Origin: Fimousia sp036311565
Lineage (GTDB): Bacteria > Bacillota > Clostridia > Lachnospirales > Lachnospiraceae
Assembly: GCA_036311565.1 (NCBI GenBank)
Contig: JAXJPR010000017.1
Location: 1-64,000, forward strand
Reading direction: 5' to 3'
DNA length: 64,000 bases
In this document: positions 41,687-51,171 of the stretch, piece after piece
How positions within the stretch are numbered: position 1 is the first letter of the stretch
How the letters are laid out: each line of letters opens with the position of its first letter
The notes under the pieces: model-generated
What the model was told of the DNA's origin: nothing
What the model saw: the letters and a program-made list of their open reading frames with translations, nothing else
Database searches by the model: none
Program-made: the position numbers and the translations under genes

Positions 41687-42811
41687 TTATGGTTGCATCA
41701 ATATTTTACCATCTTTGATCAAATACTGTATCTTTAAATCCTGATCCAGGATTACGATATCTGCTTTTGTCCCTGCCTCCAGACTTCCATAAATTTGTTC
41801 CACACCTAATGCCTTTGCTGGATTGTAGGAAGCGCATCGGATCGCCTGATGAAGTGGAATTCCCATATCTTTTACTGCAGTTCTTACACAGTCCATCAGG
41901 TTTGTTGCAGAACCTGCAATGTTTCCCCCTTCTGTTAATGTTGCCAGATTTCCTTTTACTGTTACAGGCTGTCCACCTAATTGATACTGCCCATCTTCCA
42001 GTCCAGTCGCCATCATGGAATCACTGATTAAGATCACTCTTTCCGGACCAAACATTTGAAATGTTGCACGAACCATTGCCGGGTGAATGTGGACACCATC
42101 TGTAATTAATTCCACCATACAATTTTCTCTTTCACAGGCGGCTCCAATTACTCCAGGTTCTCTATGATGAAGAGATGGCATAGCATTATATAAATGAGTA
42201 ACATGACTGGCTCCATTGTCAAATGCCTGTGCCGCTGTTTCATAATCTGCTTCTGTGTGTGCTATAGAAATCCGTACTTGACCTTTTAATCTTTTTATAC
42301 ACTCCATTGCACCTTCTGTTTCTGGTGCAATATCTAATAATTTTATCAATCCATTTGCTTTTTTTTGCAGTCTCAGAAATTTATCTGCATCCGGTTTTTG
42401 AATATAGGCTCCATTTTGAGCTCCTTTTTTCTTTTCGGAAACAAACGGTCCTTCCATATTAATCCCAATCAAATCGGCTCCATGATTCCCTTCATAGGAT
42501 GCAGCGTTGGAAAAAATTTCTGCCAGACGTTCTTCCGGAAATGTCATAGACGCCGGACAAATTGCCGTAATCCCCTGATATAATTCATACTTTGTAATTG
42601 CATCCAGTGCCTCTTTTGTACCATCACAAAAATCATGACCAACACATCCATGGAAATGAAGATCCAAAAGACCTGGAATTGCATAGTAACCAGTACCATC
42701 AATCCCGTTTTCTTCTCTGATTTCTTCTACAATCACTCCATCTTTCCAACATAAGTCACCAGTACAAAACCCTGAATCTGGAGAAAAAATATTTATATTT
42801 TCAAACTTCAC
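41687..42811 (-). CDS. nagA: N-acetylglucosamine-6-phosphate deacetylase
   Basis: NagA deacetylates GlcNAc-6-phosphate during amino-sugar use and wall recycling. Amidohydrolase features: LLDLHFHGCVGHDF (HxH, about residues 48-61), the metal Glu in NMEGPFVSEKKKGA, then ISIAHTEAD, HLYNAMPSLHHREPG and the catalytic Asp in LISDSMMATGL. Length 374 residues. The start codon is GTG with AGAGGATC before it. No nagB is adjacent; it seems monocistronic. Confidence 0.95.
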   Translation of the reverse strand: MKFENINIFSPDSGFCTGDLCWKDGVIVEEIREENGIDGTGYYAIPGLLDLHFHGCVGHDFCDGTKEALDAITKYELYQGITAICPASMTFPEERLAEIFSNAASYEGNHGADLIGINMEGPFVSEKKKGAQNGAYIQKPDADKFLRLQKKANGLIKLLDIAPETEGAMECIKRLKGQVRISIAHTEADYETAAQAFDNGASHVTHLYNAMPSLHHREPGVIGAACERENCMVELITDGVHIHPAMVRATFQMFGPERVILISDSMMATGLEDGQYQLGGQPVTVKGNLATLTEGGNIAGSATNLMDCVRTAVKDMGIPLHQAIRCASYNPAKALGVEQIYGSLEAGTKADIVILDQDLKIQYLIKDGKILMQP

Positions 42812-42844
42812 AATGATCCTCTTTTCTTATTTTTATTTATAATA

Positions 42845-42890
42845 TTAAAAAGACCAAATTCCACAGAATAATTCTGCAGAATTTGGTCTT
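42845..42890 (-). terminator. Terminator after ppdK
   Basis: A long stem AAGACCAAATTC/GAATTTGGTCTT with an inner CAGAA/TTCTG helix, followed on the minus strand by TTTTT, about 80 bases past the ppdK stop. Confidence 0.85.
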
Positions 42891-42968
42891 ACCTGTTTTA
42901 CCAGTTACAACCCAACCTGTGCGATTCATTATTTAATTGTACAAATTGAGCCTCATCTGCGAAAAGAA

Positions 42969-45602
42969 TTATTTTTTATCTCTTGGATAAGCTAATGCTG
43001 CCTGTGCTGCGGCCAAACGTGCAATTGGTACACGGAATGGAGAACAAGATACATAATTTAATCCAGCTCTATGGCAGAATTCTACAGAAGATGGATCTCC
43101 ACCATGTTCACCACAAATACCAAGTTTAATATCTGGTCTTGTTGCACGACCTTTCTTAGCTGCCATTTCTACTAACTGACCAACACCAGACTGATCAAGT
43201 CTTGCAAATGGATCAGATTCATAAATCTTATTATCATAGTAAGCATTTAAGAACTTACCAGCATCATCACGAGAAAATCCAAATGTCATCTGTGTTAAGT
43301 CATTTGTACCGAATGAGAAGAATTCAGCTTCTTCCGCAATTTCATTTGCAAGTAAAGCTGCACGAGGAATTTCAATCATAGTACCAATATGGTATTCGAT
43401 ATCAGATTCATAGTAAGCTTTTACTCTTTCAGCAGTTTCAACAACTACTTTCTTAACATATGCTAATTCTTTCTTTTCTCCAACTAATGGAATCATAATT
43501 TCAGGAACGATATCATAACCTTTTTCCTGTTTTACTTCAATTGCAGCTTCCATAACCGCTCTTGTCTGCATTTTAGCGATTTCTGGATAAGTTACCGCAA
43601 GACGGCATCCTCTGTGACCCATCATTGGGTTAAATTCATGAAGACTAGCTCTTGCTATTGTAAGTTCTTCAACAGTTACATTCATATCTTTTGCTAATGC
43701 CATCATTTCTTCTGTAGAAGTTGGTAAGAATTCATGTAATGGTGGATCTAAGAAACGAATAGTAACCGGTCTTCCTTCCATAACTTCATAAAGGGCTTTG
43801 AAGTCACCTTTCTGATAAGGGATTAACTGATTTAATGCAATTTCTCTTGCTTCTTTTGTTTTAGATAAAATCATGCGGCGGATTTTTGGAATTCTCTCTG
43901 CATCAAAGAACATATGCTCTGTACGGCAAAGACCAATACCTTCTGCACCAAATTTAACTGCATTCAATGCATCTGCAGGTGTATCAGCATTTGTGCGCAC
44001 TTTCAAGTCTCTGATTTCATCTGCCCATTTCATGATTCTGTCAAAGTTACCACTGATAGATGCTGGAATTGTCTGGATTTCTCCAAGATAAATCTTACCA
44101 GTGGAACCATCGATTGAGATATAATCTCCTTCTTTGATTGTTTTTCCACCTAATGTGAAGTATCCTTCTTCTTCATTGATATCAATATCACCACAACCAG
44201 ATACACAAGCAGTACCCATACCACGAGCAACTACAGCTGCGTGAGATGTCATACCACCACGTACCGTTAAGATACCTTCAGATGCATGCATACCTTCGAT
44301 ATCTTCTGGGGATGTTTCTAAACGAACCAGGATAACTTTTAAACCAGCATCATGATGTAATTTTGCACTTTCTGCTGTGAAAAATACTTTACCAGTTGCT
44401 GCTCCTGGAGATGCAGGAAGTGCAGAACCAATTTCTGTTGCCATTTTAACTGCATTAGGATCGAAACAAGGATGTAATAACTGATCTAAAGATTTTGCAT
44501 CAATTCTTGATACAGCTTCTTCTGGAGTAATTTTTCCTTCATCTACTAATTCACACGCAATTCTTAATGCAGCCTGAGCTGTTCTCTTACCATTACGTGT
44601 CTGTAAGAAGTATAATTTACCTTCCTGAATAGTAAATTCCATATCCTGCATATCACGATAATGATCTTCTAATGTATGAGCAATGTTCATGAACTGTTCA
44701 TAACATTCTGGTAAATCTTCTTTTAATTTTGTAATAGGTTCTGGTGTACGAACACCTGCTACTACGTCTTCGCCCTGAGCATTGATTAAGTATTCACCAT
44801 AAATCTGTTTTTCACCAGTAGATGGGTTACGTGTAAACGCAACACCTGTACCAGATGTATTGCCCATATTACCAAATACCATAGCCTGAACGTTAACAGC
44901 AGTACCCCAGTCACCTGGAATGTCGTTCATTCTACGATAGTAGATAGCTCTTGGGTTGTCCCATGAACGGAAAACAGCTTTTACTGCTTCTAATAACTGA
45001 ACTTTTGGATCCTGTGGGAACTCTTCTCCTAAAGCTTCACGATAAATTGATTTGTATACATTAATTAATTCTTTTAAATCATCTGCTGTTAAGTCTGTAT
45101 CGAATTTAGCACCTTTTGCTGTTTTCATCATTCCAAGTGCATTTTCAAATTTAGCTTTATCTACTTCTTTAACAACATCTGAGAACATCTGAATAAATCT
45201 GCGGTAAGAATCATAAGCAAAACGTGGATTTCCAGTTTTCTTAGCAAATCCTTCTACAGCAACATCATTCAATCCTAAGTTTAAGATTGTATCCATCATA
45301 CCAGGCATAGATACTCTGGCACCAGAACGTACAGATACTAATAATGGATCTTCTGTATCACCAAATTTTTTACCCTGCATTTCTTCCAGATTTTTTAATC
45401 CTTCAAAAATCTGAGCTTCTACTTCATCACTGATTTTCTTTCCGCATTCATAATAATTTGTACATGCTTCTGTTGTTACAGTAAATCCTTGTGGAATAGG
45501 TAAGCCTAATCCGGTCATTTCAGCCAGGTTAGCACCTTTTCCCCCTAAAAGATTACGCATATCTGCGTTACCTTCTTTAAATAAGTATACCCACTTTGTC
45601 AT
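42969..45602 (-). CDS. ppdK: Pyruvate, phosphate dikinase
   Basis: It interconverts pyruvate, ATP and phosphate with phosphoenolpyruvate, AMP and pyrophosphate; in anaerobes it works in glycolysis as well as gluconeogenesis. It begins WVYLFKEGNADMRNLLGGKG, the nucleotide-binding domain; the phosphohistidine is in GGMTSHAAVVARGMGTACV (about residue 450); the PEP domain has GLCRTEHMFF, GTNDLTQMTFGFSRDD and the catalytic cysteine in KLGICGEHGGDP. Length 877 residues is full. It has its own promoter and terminator. Confidence 0.98.
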   Translation of the reverse strand: MTKWVYLFKEGNADMRNLLGGKGANLAEMTGLGLPIPQGFTVTTEACTNYYECGKKISDEVEAQIFEGLKNLEEMQGKKFGDTEDPLLVSVRSGARVSMPGMMDTILNLGLNDVAVEGFAKKTGNPRFAYDSYRRFIQMFSDVVKEVDKAKFENALGMMKTAKGAKFDTDLTADDLKELINVYKSIYREALGEEFPQDPKVQLLEAVKAVFRSWDNPRAIYYRRMNDIPGDWGTAVNVQAMVFGNMGNTSGTGVAFTRNPSTGEKQIYGEYLINAQGEDVVAGVRTPEPITKLKEDLPECYEQFMNIAHTLEDHYRDMQDMEFTIQEGKLYFLQTRNGKRTAQAALRIACELVDEGKITPEEAVSRIDAKSLDQLLHPCFDPNAVKMATEIGSALPASPGAATGKVFFTAESAKLHHDAGLKVILVRLETSPEDIEGMHASEGILTVRGGMTSHAAVVARGMGTACVSGCGDIDINEEEGYFTLGGKTIKEGDYISIDGSTGKIYLGEIQTIPASISGNFDRIMKWADEIRDLKVRTNADTPADALNAVKFGAEGIGLCRTEHMFFDAERIPKIRRMILSKTKEAREIALNQLIPYQKGDFKALYEVMEGRPVTIRFLDPPLHEFLPTSTEEMMALAKDMNVTVEELTIARASLHEFNPMMGHRGCRLAVTYPEIAKMQTRAVMEAAIEVKQEKGYDIVPEIMIPLVGEKKELAYVKKVVVETAERVKAYYESDIEYHIGTMIEIPRAALLANEIAEEAEFFSFGTNDLTQMTFGFSRDDAGKFLNAYYDNKIYESDPFARLDQSGVGQLVEMAAKKGRATRPDIKLGICGEHGGDPSSVEFCHRAGLNYVSCSPFRVPIARLAAAQAALAYPRDKK

Positions 45603-45648
45603 ATATGTCTCCTCCTGACATTTTTCATTCTATTTTTTCATCACAAAT

Positions 45649-45677
45649 ATATTATCATACTTTTCAGGATTTGTTAA
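45649..45677 (-). promoter_or_regulatory. Promoter of ppdK
   Basis: On the minus strand TTAACA, 17 bases, TAATAT, about 45 bases before ppdK. Confidence 0.6.
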
Positions 45678-45849
45678 CCACTTTTTATAATAATTTACCA
45701 ATTTCCTCACAAAAATCATAGTTTTTCTATCATTTTTCTACAAGAGACGCGATTTTAAGTGTTTTTTTTATCATCAAATTGCTATAAATTTATTAAAATT
45801 TACTATTTCTATTTAAAATTTATTTCCAAAAAGAACCATTTTTTACAAT

Positions 45850-46788
45850 CTATAATACATCTTCAAGATAACGGGCAGCATTTTTATATTGAATCTTCTC
45901 AATTTCACCTTCTGAAAATCCTCGTTTCTTTAAAGTTTCCCATAAAATTTCTATTTTACTGCTGTCCTCAATAACTAATGGACCAGTAATTCCATCAAAG
46001 TCAGTACCTAATGCAATCATTTCAATCCCGCCAAGATTTCTGATATGAACAATATGATCCAACAATCTTTGTAATAAATATTCGGATCTTCCACTTAAAA
46101 ACTGGTGATAAAAATTAATTCCTACAATTCCGCCACAGTTTCCCAATGCTTTGATCATTTTATCTGATAAATTTCTTGGATGATGGCAAATAGTTCTGGC
46201 ATTAGAATGACTGGCAATCGGAGGCTTTTTACTGCTTCTCATTACATCCCAGAATCCCCCATCCGATAAATGCGACACATCTATGATCATTCCCAAATCA
46301 TTCATTCTCTCTACCACTTGAAAGCCAAATGGTTTTAACCCTTTTTGCATAAGACCTGCGTTTCTGGAATTAGGATAACCAATACAATTTTCATCATTCC
46401 ACACAAGAGTCATCAAACGTATCTTTTTTTTATAAAGCTTCTTCAATCTTTCCAGTTTACCTTCTAACATGCCCCCATCTTCCACAGTTAACATTCCGCT
46501 AACTTTTCCCTGTTCATAATTTTTTCTCGCCTCTTCGTAAGAAACAACCAAAGAAAAAGAATTTTTATATTTTTTCTCCTGTTCTTCCATTAAATGGATC
46601 ATAGACAATCCATATTGATAGCAATCCTTAATTTCGGCGCTAGGAACAAAGCAGGCAAAAAATTGCAATAACGAATTTCCCTTTTGCAATTTTTCAATAT
46701 CTACAGAAAAATAATTATGGAGCAGATTTCTCTGCTCCTTATTTTCCATCATTTTCCACAGGGTATCACAATGTAAATCTATATACAT
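45850..46788 (-). CDS. Membrane (renal)-type dipeptidase, peptidase family M19
   Basis: M19 enzymes are zinc dipeptidases with an amidohydrolase barrel. Ligands are visible in MYIDLHCDTLW (HxD, residues 5-7), LTVEDGGML (E), IDVSHLSDGGFWDVM (H) and IASHSNARTI (H), with ALGTDFDGI near the C-terminus. Length 312 residues, no signal peptide, so probably cytoplasmic and acting on D-amino-acid-containing or recycled peptides. It follows the C39-like peptidase by about 30 bases, making a peptide-processing pair. Confidence 0.93.
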   Translation of the reverse strand: MYIDLHCDTLWKMMENKEQRNLLHNYFSVDIEKLQKGNSLLQFFACFVPSAEIKDCYQYGLSMIHLMEEQEKKYKNSFSLVVSYEEARKNYEQGKVSGMLTVEDGGMLEGKLERLKKLYKKKIRLMTLVWNDENCIGYPNSRNAGLMQKGLKPFGFQVVERMNDLGMIIDVSHLSDGGFWDVMRSSKKPPIASHSNARTICHHPRNLSDKMIKALGNCGGIVGINFYHQFLSGRSEYLLQRLLDHIVHIRNLGGIEMIALGTDFDGITGPLVIEDSSKIEILWETLKKRGFSEGEIEKIQYKNAARYLEDVL

Positions 46789-46817
46789 ATCCCAATTCCT
46801 CTATATTTTCATTTATT

Positions 46818-47480
46818 CTATTCCTCAGAATAACGTTGTGTTAAAGTCTCGATCGCAATTTGAGATGCTCCACTAATTTCAGTTTCATCTTTTGATGAAA
46901 CCACCCACATCGGTCCTCCCGCCTGAGAATAGTCCTTTAATTCCTCCATAATTTTATCTACTGAAAATTTCTTAGTTGTATTAGCTCTGCTTCCAACATC
47001 TGCTACTGAAATTTTTCCTTTTTCATCTATTCCAGTTAATACCATAAAATGTCCGGTACTGGCAAAAGTGCCTGGTCCCATTAAAACCACAACAAATTTT
47101 CCGCTATATAGAGCTCCTACCATTTTCTCCCGGTCTCTTCCAATTGCTTCACAATTTAAATCATATTTTTTCGCAAGCGCCGGTATAATATAGTGGGAAC
47201 TGCCCATACCGCTATAATAGTAACCATGTTCCACCGCCCATTCGCAGAGTTTTGGTACACTTACATGCTCTTTGGTAAAAGAACTGATACACACAGCCAT
47301 TGCGCAAGGTGCACATCCTGCCGACTGAATTGTACTTGTTCCGTACATTTCACCCGGATAATCTGCCTGATTATAATAAACAACTTCTGGTTGTTGAATC
47401 ACCGAAGCCGAAATACTTTGTGTACTGCCCATAATCATTACCATCATCAATGTCGCGATACGTTTACTTTTGTACTTCAT
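46818..47480 (-). CDS. Secreted C39-like cysteine peptidase (Peptidase_C39_2)
   Basis: A signal peptide (MKYKSKRIATLMMVMIMGST, cleavage near SISASV) leads a papain-like C39_2 domain: the catalytic Cys in GCAPCAMAVCISSF (about residues 55-68), His in GHFMVLTGIDEKG (about 143-155) and Asp in SVADVGSR. Full length 220 residues. Substrate unknown; it would act outside the membrane, perhaps on wall peptides. It precedes the M19 dipeptidase in the same operon. GGAGGGAACAT precedes the ATG. Confidence 0.85.
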   Translation of the reverse strand: MKYKSKRIATLMMVMIMGSTQSISASVIQQPEVVYYNQADYPGEMYGTSTIQSAGCAPCAMAVCISSFTKEHVSVPKLCEWAVEHGYYYSGMGSSHYIIPALAKKYDLNCEAIGRDREKMVGALYSGKFVVVLMGPGTFASTGHFMVLTGIDEKGKISVADVGSRANTTKKFSVDKIMEELKDYSQAGGPMWVVSSKDETEISGASQIAIETLTQRYSEE

Positions 47481-47563
47481 ATGTTCCCTCCTTAACGTTC
47501 ATTATTATATCATATTTCATAAAAAATAAAAATAAATTATTTCTAAAATGTTACAAAATTATG

Positions 47564-47605
47564 AAAAGGCAAGGAAAACAATATCGATTGTTCTCCTTGC
47601 CTTTT
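47564..47605 (-). terminator. Terminator after the Crh-like gene
   Basis: AAAAGGCAAGGA and AACAAT pair with ATTGTT and TCCTTGCCTTTTT, making a long stem that touches the stop codon. T-run on the minus strand is ATTTT; the plus side also has TTTTT. Confidence 0.85.
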
Positions 47606-47850
47606 TATGCTTCTGCTAAGTAAGGCTGTATTTTCTGTAATAATTCTGTCATATCATCTGTTTGGGCAATCAATTCTAATTTTTTGTAAAAAACTAAACT
47701 CATGACGCCTAAAATTGATTTTGCATTCAGTTGAGTCTCTTTTCTGTCGCCTTCTGGACGAAGGTAAATATTATAATCAAATTCTGATACTGTCTTTGTA
47801 AAAGATTCCATGCTTTCAATATCCTGTAAGGAAATTTTAACTTCCTTCAT
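47605..47850 (-). CDS. HPr-like (Crh-type) phosphocarrier homologue lacking the catalytic histidine
   Basis: The 81-residue protein has the HPr fold signature LNAKSILGVMSL (residues 41-52), including the Ser that HPr kinase phosphorylates in KSIMG. The region that in HPr reads GLHARPA has no histidine here (SMESFTKTVSEFD), so it cannot carry phosphate for PTS transport. This combination is that of Crh, the catabolite-repression cofactor of Bacillus, although overall similarity is low. The ATG at 47848-47850 follows GGAGGTG. It is monocistronic and divergent from the nitrilase gene. Confidence 0.75.
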   Translation of the reverse strand: MKEVKISLQDIESMESFTKTVSEFDYNIYLRPEGDRKETQLNAKSILGVMSLVFYKKLELIAQTDDMTELLQKIQPYLAEA

Positions 47851-48033
47851 AAATAACACCTCCAAAATTGCGTACATCAAACGCGCAAGAAAGCAATTAT
47901 TTTCATCCAATATCCATCTTTTCCACTCAGTTTTTACCATGATAATACTTTCCCGTGCTAAAGTCAAGTACTAATTTTTATACATAAAAATACATTACTT
48001 CTATTTAATTATTAACCGTTTTTTCTTTATTTA

Positions 48034-48042
48034 TGCTACAAT
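48034..48042 (+). promoter_or_regulatory. Extended -10 element upstream of the nitrilase gene
   Basis: TGC-TACAAT, an extended -10, lies 25 bases before the ATG at 48068. The -35 is weak. Confidence 0.4.
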
Positions 48043-48067
48043 ACATTTAATTAAGGAGGTTTTAATT

Positions 48068-48853
48068 ATGCAAAGTTCGATGACTCTTTCCATCTGTCAA
48101 TTTCCAATTTCCTTTCTTGATTGGAAAAAAAACAGTCAAAAAGCCTTATTTTATATTGAATCTGCCAAAGCATCAAATGCTGATTTCATTCTTTTTCCAG
48201 AAATGTCTTTGACGGGAATTTCCAAAGATATTTATACCATGGCCGATACAAACGGAAAAAACTTAACTTTTTTTAAAAACGCTGCAAAAAAATATTCCAT
48301 TGCCATTGGTTTTGGTTGGGGAAAACCCTCTGAAAGCAAATTAGAAAATCACTATACTGTCATAAATCCTGATGGAGTAATCTTATCCGATTATATTAAA
48401 CTGCATCCATTCACTTATGCCGGTGAGAACCTTTGTTTTGTAAAAGGCAAAGATTTTACTACTTTTTCCTACGCCGGCTTTACTATTTGTACTTTTATCT
48501 GCTATGATATGCGCTTTCCTGAAATTTTTCAGGCTGCATCTAAAAAGGCAGATCTTATTGTTGTAGCTGCCAATTGGCCAGAGACACGAAGTCTTCACTG
48601 GAAAATTTTAAGTCAGGCCCGAGCCATTGAAAATCAAGTCTATCTTGCTGCCTGTAATTGTGTAGGTAATATAAATGGTCTCGTTTATTCCGGAGACAGT
48701 GCTCTTATTGGTCCTGATGGTATAAAAAAAGAAAGCCTTTCCCATACAGCCGGACTTATCACACACACAATTGTAAATGATATTCCGTCTGTAAGAAAAG
48801 ACTTTCCTGTAAAACAAGACCGTCTGCCAGACTATTATAAATCTATATTATAA
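48068..48853 (+). CDS. Carbon-nitrogen hydrolase (nitrilase superfamily, omega-amidase-like)
   Basis: The Glu-Lys-Cys triad is visible: FILFPEMSLTG (E, about residue 44), DYIKLHPFTYAGEN (K, about 116) and TFICYDMRFPEIF (C, about 146), followed by ANWPETRSLHWKILSQARAI. YafV-type omega-amidases, which detoxify 2-oxoglutaramate and 2-oxosuccinamate, share RSLHW-like segments; this is the best guess. Length 261 residues. GGAGG lies 7 bases before the ATG. It is one of few plus-strand genes and converges on the Nudix gene. Confidence 0.88.
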   Translation: MQSSMTLSICQFPISFLDWKKNSQKALFYIESAKASNADFILFPEMSLTGISKDIYTMADTNGKNLTFFKNAAKKYSIAIGFGWGKPSESKLENHYTVINPDGVILSDYIKLHPFTYAGENLCFVKGKDFTTFSYAGFTICTFICYDMRFPEIFQAASKKADLIVVAANWPETRSLHWKILSQARAIENQVYLAACNCVGNINGLVYSGDSALIGPDGIKKESLSHTAGLITHTIVNDIPSVRKDFPVKQDRLPDYYKSIL

Positions 48854-48879
48854 TGATAAACATTAGATTTTCACTAAAT

Positions 48880-49449
48880 CTAAACTAACGTATGTCCTTC
48901 CGAAAAATAATACGTAATCATCTGACACCGGGCAGCAAATTTTTCTGTCCGGAGCAGTTCTTTTGCTTCTTCTCTTGTATATAATCCAGGATAAATATTT
49001 TCCTTTTCATCCCAGCATTTTAACTTTCCTTGAGCCTGCGCAATTACCAGACTGGTTTTAATATCACAAATAGCAACTGCTGCAAAGGATGGAGGTAAAA
49101 TTTTTTTAATATTAGTCACAACCAGACCTGTTTCTTCTTCTACCTCTCTTTTTACACATTCTTCAATGCTCTCTCCCGACTCTAACATACCGCCTACTAA
49201 ATTTATAACATAGTCTCCCACTGCCATTCGATATTCTTTTAGCAGTAACAATTTATCTTCACAAAATACAACAACAGAAACCCCACTGTTATGACTTCCT
49301 AACTTTTGCTGATTGGTCAATTCTGACCGACTTACCATTTCATAATACTTTTTTCCGCCTTCTGGCATTTCATATTCCAAACGATAACTTTTTAAGAATT
49401 TCCCATTGCACGTTTTATGCATCTTTTTCAATCGTGGTCTCTGTTCCAT
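48880..49449 (-). CDS. Nudix hydrolase, ADP-ribose pyrophosphatase-like
   Basis: The Nudix box is intact: GGMLESGESIEECVKREV followed by EEETGL (about residues 85-108), matching G-x5-E-x7-R-E-U-x-E-E-x-G-U. Upstream VVVFCEDKLLLLKEYRMAVG is typical of ADP-ribose pyrophosphatases (NudF type). The ATG at 49447-49449 follows AAAGGAG. Length 189 residues. It starts 11 bases after the beta-CASP nuclease gene, so the two are cotranscribed. Confidence 0.88.
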   Translation of the reverse strand: MEQRPRLKKMHKTCNGKFLKSYRLEYEMPEGGKKYYEMVSRSELTNQQKLGSHNSGVSVVVFCEDKLLLLKEYRMAVGDYVINLVGGMLESGESIEECVKREVEEETGLVVTNIKKILPPSFAAVAICDIKTSLVIAQAQGKLKCWDEKENIYPGLYTREEAKELLRTEKFAARCQMITYYFSEGHTLV

Positions 49450-49460
49450 ATTCTGCTCCT

Positions 49461-51065
49461 TTAGCGATCCCATTTATCACACAATGCATGAATTTGATCT
49501 GCAAATTTTGCTAAATCTTTATTGGCTCCGCCTTCATTATGTTTAATTACAGTCATAAGTCTTTGTCCTGCTGCCAGCAGTCGTGCATATACCAAAGAAG
49601 GAACTTTCTTTCGTCCAGCAGGTACTTTTGGAATTGGAATTTTACTTCCTTCTTTTATCCAGCAATTTGCAATCAAATCATATTCTGCACCAGAATATGG
49701 AGCATAAGCGCAAAAACCATATTCTCTTTTTAGAGTTTCTGTAAACAAATCACATACTGCATCTTCACCATGAACAACAAATACTGCTTTTGGTTTTTGT
49801 TCAAAGGCTGTTATCCACTGAATCAATCCTTTTTTATCGGCATGACCACTCATACCTTCTAAACGAATAATTTTAGCTGATACCTGAATGGTCTCACCAA
49901 ATAATTTTACTTCTTTGGCACCTTCTAACAATGTACGTCCAAGTGTATTCAATGCCTGATATCCAACAAATAATATCGTAGAAGATGGCTTCCATAAATT
50001 ATGTTTTAAATGATGCCTGATTCTTCCAGCTTCACACATTCCAGATGCCGATATAATTACTTTTGGCTGCTTATCAAAATTAATTGCCCGGCTATCATCG
50101 CTGGTGATTGACAAATTGAGTCCTTCGAATGTAATCGGATTAATCCCCTGCATAATCAATCCCATAGCTTCTTCATCAAAACATTCTGCAACATTTTTAT
50201 GGAATACTGTCGTTGCTTCAATAGCCATAGGACTATCCACATATACTTGGAAATTTTCATGTCCAGTAACTATGCCATTTTCTTTTATTTGACGAATATA
50301 ATATAACAATTCCTGTGTCCGTCCTACTGCAAAAGACGGAATTACCAAATTGCCTCCCCGATCCAACGTGCTTTGAATAATATCTGCCAGTTCTGTTACA
50401 TAATCTGGATGTTTTTCATGATAACGATCTCCATAGGTTGATTCCATAACTACATAATCGGCATCTTTTGTATATTCTGGATCTTTTAAAATTGGTTGAT
50501 TTTTGTTACCAATATCGCCAGAAAAAACAATCTTTTTTGTAACATCTCCTTCTGTTGCCCATATTTCTATACTAGAAGAACCAAGAAGATGCCCAATATC
50601 TTTAAACCGAATTTCAATACCTTCTGCAATCTGTATGATTTCATTATATGAATACCCCACAAATAAACCTATCGCTCCAATGGCATCTTCCATGGTATAA
50701 ACTGGTTCTACTTCTGGTTTTCCTGCTCTGCGTGCCTTGCGATTCTTCCATTCAGCTTCAAACTGTTGAATATGGGCACTGTCACGAAGCATAATATCAC
50801 AAAGTTCTTTCGTTGCTTCTGTACACAAAACCTGTCCCCGGAATCCTCTTGCATACAGCAGTGGAATCATTCCAGAATGATCCACATGGGCATGGGTCAA
50901 AAGCACATAATCCAATTCGCTAGGTGTTACTGGTATTTCCTGATTGATATAATAGTCTACACCCTGTTCCATTCCACAGTCGATTAACATTTTAACATCT
51001 GCCGCTTCAAGATAATGACAACTTCCAGTCACTTCATGTGCAGCTCCTGAGAACATTAACTTCAT
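49461..51065 (-). CDS. Beta-CASP metallo-beta-lactamase-fold RNA nuclease
   Basis: MBL/beta-CASP proteins of this type are endo- or exoribonucleases related to CPSF73. The zinc motif is LLTHAHVDHSGMIP (about residues 54-67), with FSGDIGNKNQP; the beta-CASP domain includes VIPSFAVGRTQELLYY, VYVDSPMA and VIISASGMCEAGRIRHHL; then GMSGHADKKGL and VVHGED. Length 534 residues. The ATG at 51063-51065 follows AAGGGTG. It has its own promoter; targets are unknown. Confidence 0.92.
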   Translation of the reverse strand: MKLMFSGAAHEVTGSCHYLEAADVKMLIDCGMEQGVDYYINQEIPVTPSELDYVLLTHAHVDHSGMIPLLYARGFRGQVLCTEATKELCDIMLRDSAHIQQFEAEWKNRKARRAGKPEVEPVYTMEDAIGAIGLFVGYSYNEIIQIAEGIEIRFKDIGHLLGSSSIEIWATEGDVTKKIVFSGDIGNKNQPILKDPEYTKDADYVVMESTYGDRYHEKHPDYVTELADIIQSTLDRGGNLVIPSFAVGRTQELLYYIRQIKENGIVTGHENFQVYVDSPMAIEATTVFHKNVAECFDEEAMGLIMQGINPITFEGLNLSITSDDSRAINFDKQPKVIISASGMCEAGRIRHHLKHNLWKPSSTILFVGYQALNTLGRTLLEGAKEVKLFGETIQVSAKIIRLEGMSGHADKKGLIQWITAFEQKPKAVFVVHGEDAVCDLFTETLKREYGFCAYAPYSGAEYDLIANCWIKEGSKIPIPKVPAGRKKVPSLVYARLLAAGQRLMTVIKHNEGGANKDLAKFADQIHALCDKWDR

Positions 51066-51123
51066 AAACACCCTTCCCTTCTGATTAAAATAGTTTTCTG
51101 CCAACTTCTAGCTTCTTACTATT

Positions 51124-51152
51124 ATTATACTCTTTTTTAAGGGAAACGCCAA
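51124..51152 (-). promoter_or_regulatory. Promoter of the nuclease-Nudix operon
   Basis: On the minus strand TTGGCG, 17 bases, TATAAT, directly downstream of mnmA. Confidence 0.7.
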
Positions 51153-51171
51153 TTATCATCCGCAATCTGTA

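Noticed and set aside
45759..45974. 71-codon plus-strand frame in the AT-rich gap after the M19 gene
   Set aside because: Half lies antisense to the dipeptidase gene; composition is Phe/Lys/Ile-rich noise and there is no ribosome-binding site.
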